Position numbers and translations under genes: made by a program
NCBI GenBank assembly: GCA_049324215.1
Contig: JBMOLC010000028.1
Location: forward strand, 1 to 7,085
Length of the DNA stretch: 7,085 bases
From: JBMOLC01 sp049324215
GTDB taxonomy: Bacteria > Patescibacteriota > Microgenomatia > UBA8517
Direction of reading: 5' to 3'
Shown: positions 3,991 through 7,085 of the stretch, piece by piece
How the letters are laid out: each line of letters opens with the position of its first letter
Numbering within the stretch: the first letter of the stretch is position 1
The notes under the pieces: generated by a model
Databases searched by the model: none
Told to the model about the DNA's origin: nothing
What the model saw: only the letters and a program-made list of their open reading frames with translations

Positions 3991-6420
3991 ATGAAATCAG
4001 AAATCAAACCGACCAGGAATGTTCCGATTGTCGCCATCCGCGGCTCGGTCGTCTTTCCCCATACGGATACACTCCTTTCCTTTGGTCGGCCAAAGAGTAT
4101 CTCCGCCATTAATTCGGCTTTCCAGGAAGATCGGGTGATAGCAATTTTTGCCCAAAAAGACCCGAGAACGGCCGACCCCACCTTAGAGGATCTTTACAAA
4201 ATCGGGACCATAGCCACGATTACGCAGATGATGTCCACCGACGGGGAGGTGCACGCCCTGGTACGCGGCCAGGCAAGGATCAAGCTTGAAGAGATTTTGG
4301 CGCACGAGCCCCATCTTTTGGGTAAGGTGGCCGAAATAACCGAAGAGATGGAAGAAACTGCCGAAGTCAAAGCCATGGCCAACGAGCTTCAGGAACTTTT
4401 CAAAAAAGCCATCAATTTGGGCAAACAGGCAGAAATCATGACGGTGATGAGACTTATTTCCGGTCAGGCGCAACCGCTTGAGCTGACCGACCAGATTGCC
4501 ACTCTCTTGGAAGTCAAACTTGCCGAAAAGCAGGCCATCCTCGAGACAATTTCCCTCAAAAGGAGAATGCAGCGGGTCTTGGAACTTTTGGCCCAGGAGA
4601 CAAGTGTACTTGAGCTCGAGAGGACCATTTCGACCAAAACCCAAAAGAGGTTCGAGGACCAGATGCGCAAAGCGATGCTCAGGGAAAAGAAAAGAACGAT
4701 TGAGCAGGAGCTGGGAGAAGAAGAGGGCGAACTCGGGGAAGACGAGATGTCCGAGTATAAAGAAAAAATCAAGACCGCCAAAATGCCCCTTGAGGTCAGA
4801 AAAAGAGCCGAGAAGGAACTAAAAAGGCTAACCCAAATGTCTCCCCACAATCCTGAAGGGGCCTATATCCGGAATTACCTGGATTGGTTGGTCGAGATGC
4901 CCTGGGGAGAACTTTCCCCGAATAATGTTTCCATGCAGAACGCTGAAAAAATTCTCGAAGACGACCACTACGGACTCGAAAAAGCCAAAGAAAGAATCAT
5001 GGAATTTTTGGCCGTGATGAAGATTAAAAAAGAACACGACAAAAAGGTAAAAGGAAAGGGCAATGGCGAATCCCACCCGACAATCCTCTGTTTTATCGGC
5101 CCACCCGGTGTGGGTAAAACCTCGATTGGCAGGTCGATTGCCAGGGCCTTAAACAGAAAATTTGTCAGGGTCTCTTTGGGCGGAATCAGGGACGAGGCGG
5201 AGATTCGCGGCCACAGGCGGACCTATGTCGGCGCTCTTCCCGGGAGGATAATCCAGGGAATTAAAAATGCTGAAACCAGAAACCCGGTCTTTATGCTTGA
5301 TGAGATAGACAAAGTGGGAATCGACTTTCGGGGAGACCCATCAAGCGCCCTCTTGGAGGCACTTGACCCTGAACAGAATCGAGAGTTTTCGGACCACTAC
5401 TTAGAAGTTCCTTTTGATTTAAGCGAGGTGATGTTTATTTGTACAGGAAACGTGCTGGAGACAATCCCGGCACCCCTGAGAGACAGAATGGAAGTCATCA
5501 GATTCCCAGGCTATACCGAAGAGGAGAAATTCCAGATTGCCAAGCAGTTTCTCTGGCCAAAACAGCTGAGAGTGCATGCTTTGGAGCAAAGAAAAATAAA
5601 GATCGCTGAAGCTGCCTTGAAGGAAATAATCAATCGATATACCCGCGAAGCCGGAGTCAGAGATCTTGAAAGAAACTTAGCTACCATTTGTCGAAAGATT
5701 GCCAGACTTGTAGCTGAGAGAAAGAAGTTCCCCAGGACGCTCAAGGTTAACGACATTCATAAATTCCTCGGCCCCCAAAGATTTTCCTCTCTCATCGCCG
5801 AGAAGATAGACGAGGTCGGCATGGCAACGGGGCTAGCGGTAACCGCAACTGGAGGAGAAATTCTGTTTATAGAGGTTGCCCTGATGCCAGGCAAAGGCAA
5901 GCTGACCTTAACCGGGCAATTGGGAGAGGTCATGCAGGAATCGGCCAAAGCGGCCTTCACCTGGGCCAAGGCCCATTACCAGATTCTGGGACTCAAAGAG
6001 GACTTTGCCCAGGGAATCGACGTTCACATTCACGTTCCCGAGGGAGCGGTCCCCAAAGACGGCCCTTCAGCAGGAATCGCAATCGGAACGGCGCTGGCAT
6101 CGGCGCTGAGCGGTCTGCCGGTAAGAAGAAATGTGGGCATGACGGGAGAAGTTACCCTAAGGGGCAGGGTCCTCGAAATCGGCGGAGTCAAAGAAAAAGT
6201 TATTGCCGGCCATAGAGCCGGTCTTAAAACTATAGTCTTGCCCAAAGACAATAAAAAGGATTTGGAGGATGTACCGGCAAACGTCAAGAAAGATATCAAA
6301 TTTGTCTTCGCGAATAGATTCGAGGAAGTTCTGGAGATAGCCATGAAAGATTGGCCTCCCAAGACAGTCTCCAAACCCCGAAAAGTGACCCCAATTCCGA
6401 CGCTTCTGGCTGCAAATTAA
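3991..6420 (+). CDS. lon: ATP-dependent protease Lon (La)
   Basis: The 809-residue product is full length (E. coli Lon has 784). Residues about 8-205 are the substrate-binding LON domain; a charged coiled-coil arm rich in Glu and Lys follows (about 205-280). The AAA+ module has Walker A GPPGVGKT (370-377), a pore loop in RRTYVGALPG (409-418), Walker B MLDEID (435-440, Asp437, Glu438), sensor-1 Asn487 and the arginine region PLRDRMEV (495-502). The C-terminal protease has PKDGPSAG (688-695) with catalytic Ser693 and GGVKEKV (731-737) with catalytic Lys736, 43 residues apart as in E. coli. It degrades misfolded and regulatory proteins in the cytoplasm as a hexamer. A Lys/Gly-rich stretch (about 345-364) ahead of Walker A seems longer than usual. 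It is probably transcribed alone. Confidence 0.97.
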   Translation: MKSEIKPTRNVPIVAIRGSVVFPHTDTLLSFGRPKSISAINSAFQEDRVIAIFAQKDPRTADPTLEDLYKIGTIATITQMMSTDGEVHALVRGQARIKLEEILAHEPHLLGKVAEITEEMEETAEVKAMANELQELFKKAINLGKQAEIMTVMRLISGQAQPLELTDQIATLLEVKLAEKQAILETISLKRRMQRVLELLAQETSVLELERTISTKTQKRFEDQMRKAMLREKKRTIEQELGEEEGELGEDEMSEYKEKIKTAKMPLEVRKRAEKELKRLTQMSPHNPEGAYIRNYLDWLVEMPWGELSPNNVSMQNAEKILEDDHYGLEKAKERIMEFLAVMKIKKEHDKKVKGKGNGESHPTILCFIGPPGVGKTSIGRSIARALNRKFVRVSLGGIRDEAEIRGHRRTYVGALPGRIIQGIKNAETRNPVFMLDEIDKVGIDFRGDPSSALLEALDPEQNREFSDHYLEVPFDLSEVMFICTGNVLETIPAPLRDRMEVIRFPGYTEEEKFQIAKQFLWPKQLRVHALEQRKIKIAEAALKEIINRYTREAGVRDLERNLATICRKIARLVAERKKFPRTLKVNDIHKFLGPQRFSSLIAEKIDEVGMATGLAVTATGGEILFIEVALMPGKGKLTLTGQLGEVMQESAKAAFTWAKAHYQILGLKEDFAQGIDVHIHVPEGAVPKDGPSAGIAIGTALASALSGLPVRRNVGMTGEVTLRGRVLEIGGVKEKVIAGHRAGLKTIVLPKDNKKDLEDVPANVKKDIKFVFANRFEEVLEIAMKDWPPKTVSKPRKVTPIPTLLAAN

Positions 6421-6429
6421 GCCCAAATC

Positions 6430-6438
6430 TGCTAAAAT
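6430..6438 (+). promoter_or_regulatory. Extended -10 box for tRNA-Glu
   Basis: TGCTAAAAT begins ten bases after the lon stop codon and fits TGN-TANNAT. Transcription would start near 6445, about 24 bases before the mature tRNA. The -35 region, inside the end of lon, is poor. Confidence 0.55.
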
Positions 6439-6455
6439 ACCCCTTGCCGGCTCTT

Positions 6456-6471
6456 GCCAAGTAATCTTGGC
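6456..6471 (+). repeat. Short inverted repeat across the tRNA 5' end
   Basis: GCCAAG (6456-6461), loop TAAT, CTTGGC (6466-6471). The right arm includes the first three bases of the tRNA, so in the precursor it competes with the acceptor stem. Confidence 0.4.
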
Positions 6472-6541
6472 CCCATCGTCTAGTGGTCTAGGACACTAGG
6501 TTCTCATCCTAGAAACCTGGGTTCGAGTCCCAGTGGGGTCA
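6469..6541 (+). tRNA. tRNA-Glu, anticodon CTC
   Basis: The 73 bases fold as a full cloverleaf. The acceptor arm GGCCCCA pairs with TGGGGTC (one G-T pair) and has discriminator A. The D-arm GTCTAGTGGTCTAGGAC is nearly that of bacterial tRNA-Glu. The anticodon stem is CTAGG/CCTAG with loop TTCTCAT, whose middle is CTC and reads GAG. A four-base variable loop is followed by T-arm CTGGG, TTCGAGT, CCCAG. The CCA end is not encoded. Its last 18 bases plus the next C are repeated at 6607-6625. Confidence 0.96.
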
Positions 6542-6625
6542 CTCGCAAAGCCTCGTTCCCCTCACTGTTCCTCGATAGTGCCAAGCAAGGTAGATTCTCT
6601 GCACGGCGAGTCCCAGTGGGGTCAC
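6524..6625 (+). repeat. Direct repeat of the tRNA-Glu 3' end (attachment-site-like)
   Basis: CGAGTCCCAGTGGGGTCAC occurs at 6524-6542, covering the T-loop to the end of the tRNA plus one base, and again without mismatch at 6607-6625. The bases next to each copy differ. The 64 bases between them contain no gene; they hold a short hairpin (CACT at about 6568 with AGTG at about 6582). A duplicated tRNA 3' end is the classic scar of tyrosine-recombinase integration, but the 83-bp spacing is far too short for an element, so this is a remnant, a tandem site, or a local duplication. Confidence 0.7.
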
Positions 6626-6752
6626 AAATTCGGTTTCGCGAAAACGCATTGTGTTAGGCTCACCGCTCGCTAACGCTCTCAGTTCGCCCTAAATGCTGGC
6701 TCGAACACCTTTTTATTCTTACAAATAGTCAAAAAGAAAACGCAAAAATTTT

Positions 6753-6776
6753 CGATTTTAGTAATAACTAAAATCG
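6753..6776. terminator. Perfect A+T-rich hairpin, possible terminator
   Basis: CGATTTTAGT, loop AATA, ACTAAAATCG: ten base pairs without mismatch. It lacks a clean T-run, since the T-rich part that follows starts at 6785 after TCGCTATAC. It could instead be a binding site. Confidence 0.35.
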
Positions 6777-6863
6777 TCGCTATACTTTTAATTTAGTCCG
6801 TGAAGAGTTTGGAGCAACTAGAACTTTCTGTGTCAGTCACCAGCTCACAAATACAAACTCCCC

Positions 6864-6885
6864 ACAATCAGGATTGTCCGTTTTT
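6864..6885 (+). terminator. Weak stem-loop followed by a T-run
   Basis: ACAAT, loop CAGG, ATTGT, then CCG and five T. The stem is short, so termination is possible but not assured. It lies just ahead of the promoter at 6910. Confidence 0.3.
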
Positions 6886-6909
6886 ATTGAGGTTGATAGG
6901 CACCTGAAG

Positions 6910-6938
6910 TTTACTTGAACCTAGCTTGGAGATATAAT
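6910..6938 (+). promoter_or_regulatory. Promoter TTTACT-17-TATAAT
   Basis: The -35 TTTACT (6910-6915), a 17-bp spacer and a perfect -10 TATAAT (6933-6938) place the transcription start near 6945, at most a few bases ahead of the ATG at 6948. There is no SD. Confidence 0.6.
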
Positions 6939-6947
6939 AGCCTTACA

Positions 6948-7085
6948 ATGAAGATTTCCAAGCGAACTTATGAGAACAACTTAGATATAGAGGAAGCTCT
7001 TAAATATCTTGTCCTGGAGATTGAAAAATATTGTGATAACAAGAAACCTTTAATAACCCATTGCGCCAGGGTTGCTTTTCGATTG
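6948..7085 (+). CDS. N-terminal part of an uncharacterised gene, possibly HD-superfamily (3'-truncated)
   Basis: Forty-six codons are open from the ATG at 6948 to the window end. The visible part is an acidic helical stretch (IEEALKYLVLEIEKYC, about 14-29) followed by NKKPLITHCARVAFRL (31-46). The KP-x-x-x-H-x-x-R-V string resembles the start of HD-domain phosphohydrolases, in which Lys-Pro-hydrophobic-His begins the first metal-binding helix, but too little is present to be sure. The start is supported by a good promoter with near-leaderless spacing. Confidence 0.5.
   Translation, partial: MKISKRTYENNLDIEEALKYLVLEIEKYCDNKKPLITHCARVAFRL

Larger units (their letters stand above)
6626..6947. 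other. Gene-free, hairpin-rich intergenic stretch
   Basis: No convincing gene was found. An imperfect stem pairs GCAT (6646-6649) and TTAGG (6654-6658) with CCTAA (6688-6692) and ATGC (6693-6696), and a T-run follows at 6710-6714; this may end the tRNA transcript. A perfect 10-bp A+T-rich stem lies at 6753-6776 and a weaker stem plus T-run at 6864-6885. The part at about 6646-6705 is noticeably rich in GCTC/GCTCGC strings. A GTG-started 35-codon frame at 6800 lacks an SD and recognisable content. Confidence 0.5.

Noticed and set aside
4183..4644. 153-codon minus-strand open frame inside lon
   Set aside because: It is a shadow of the highly conserved lon reading frame, without a start signal or recognisable protein. 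The same applies to the other antisense frames within lon.
6542..6625. A second, degenerate tRNA gene downstream of tRNA-Glu
   Set aside because: Only the last 18 tRNA bases are repeated. The preceding 64 bases show no D-arm, anticodon arm or 5' acceptor strand.
6646..6696. Possible integron attC site (GTTAGGC and GCCCTAA-like ends)
   Set aside because: The core sites are in the wrong order, with GTTRRRY on the left and no RYYYAAC partner on the same strand. No integrase is visible. The 841-897 hairpin also lacks the core heptamers.
6772..6921. Open frame of about 48 codons before the last gene, and a GTG-started 35-codon frame at 6800
   Set aside because: The first has no start codon and the second no SD or promoter at suitable spacing. 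Neither product is recognisable.
1..7085. CRISPR array
   Set aside because: No regularly spaced repeats with unique spacers are present. The only repeats are the four dispersed, inverted ~17-bp copies and the single tRNA-end duplication.

Overview
The window looks like a chromosomal segment of a small-genome bacterium, most plausibly a Candidate Phyla Radiation (Patescibacteria) member of Microgenomates type. That placement is an inference from overall gene style: compact spacing, overlapping stops, start codons a few bases behind TATAAT-like boxes without Shine-Dalgarno (SD) sites, and a PQQ-type beta-propeller dehydrogenase next to envelope genes. No marker gene is present to prove it. TGA is used as a stop (820-822 and 3945-3947), so the code is not the Gracilibacteria-type recoded one.

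Layout: 1-214 is the 3' end of a membrane gene resembling DUF3307. About 245-1250 is a visibly G+C-richer block. It holds a secreted 3D-domain protein gene split by a frameshift (308-822) and, convergent to it, a 68-residue orphan (922-1128, minus). Both genes have strong SD sites, unlike their surroundings. Both are bracketed by inverted copies of a related ~17-bp sequence, and a long hairpin lies between them. The block sits between two CATATAAT octamers and may be an insertion.

From 1269 to 3947 are a membrane-anchored PQQ-dependent sugar dehydrogenase-like protein, a convergent DgkA-family lipid kinase (probably undecaprenol kinase), and then, divergent from the kinase, an L,D-transpeptidase overlapping a PAP2 phosphatase. 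The last three form a plausible cell-wall module: the kinase and phosphatase would supply and recycle undecaprenyl phosphate, and the transpeptidase cross-links peptidoglycan. The 3D-domain protein would also act on the wall.

A complete Lon protease gene occupies 3991-6420, followed by tRNA-Glu(CTC) at 6469-6541. The 3' end of the tRNA is repeated exactly (19 bp) 83 bp downstream, as attachment sites of integrating elements are. A ~400-base gene-poor, hairpin-rich stretch follows. A new gene, perhaps of the HD superfamily, starts at 6948 and runs off the window.

The most notable observations are the apparent leaderless-promoter architecture of the resident genes, the SD-using G+C-rich cassette that may have split a promoter, and the duplicated tRNA 3' end. 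No complete undescribed multi-gene system could be demonstrated.
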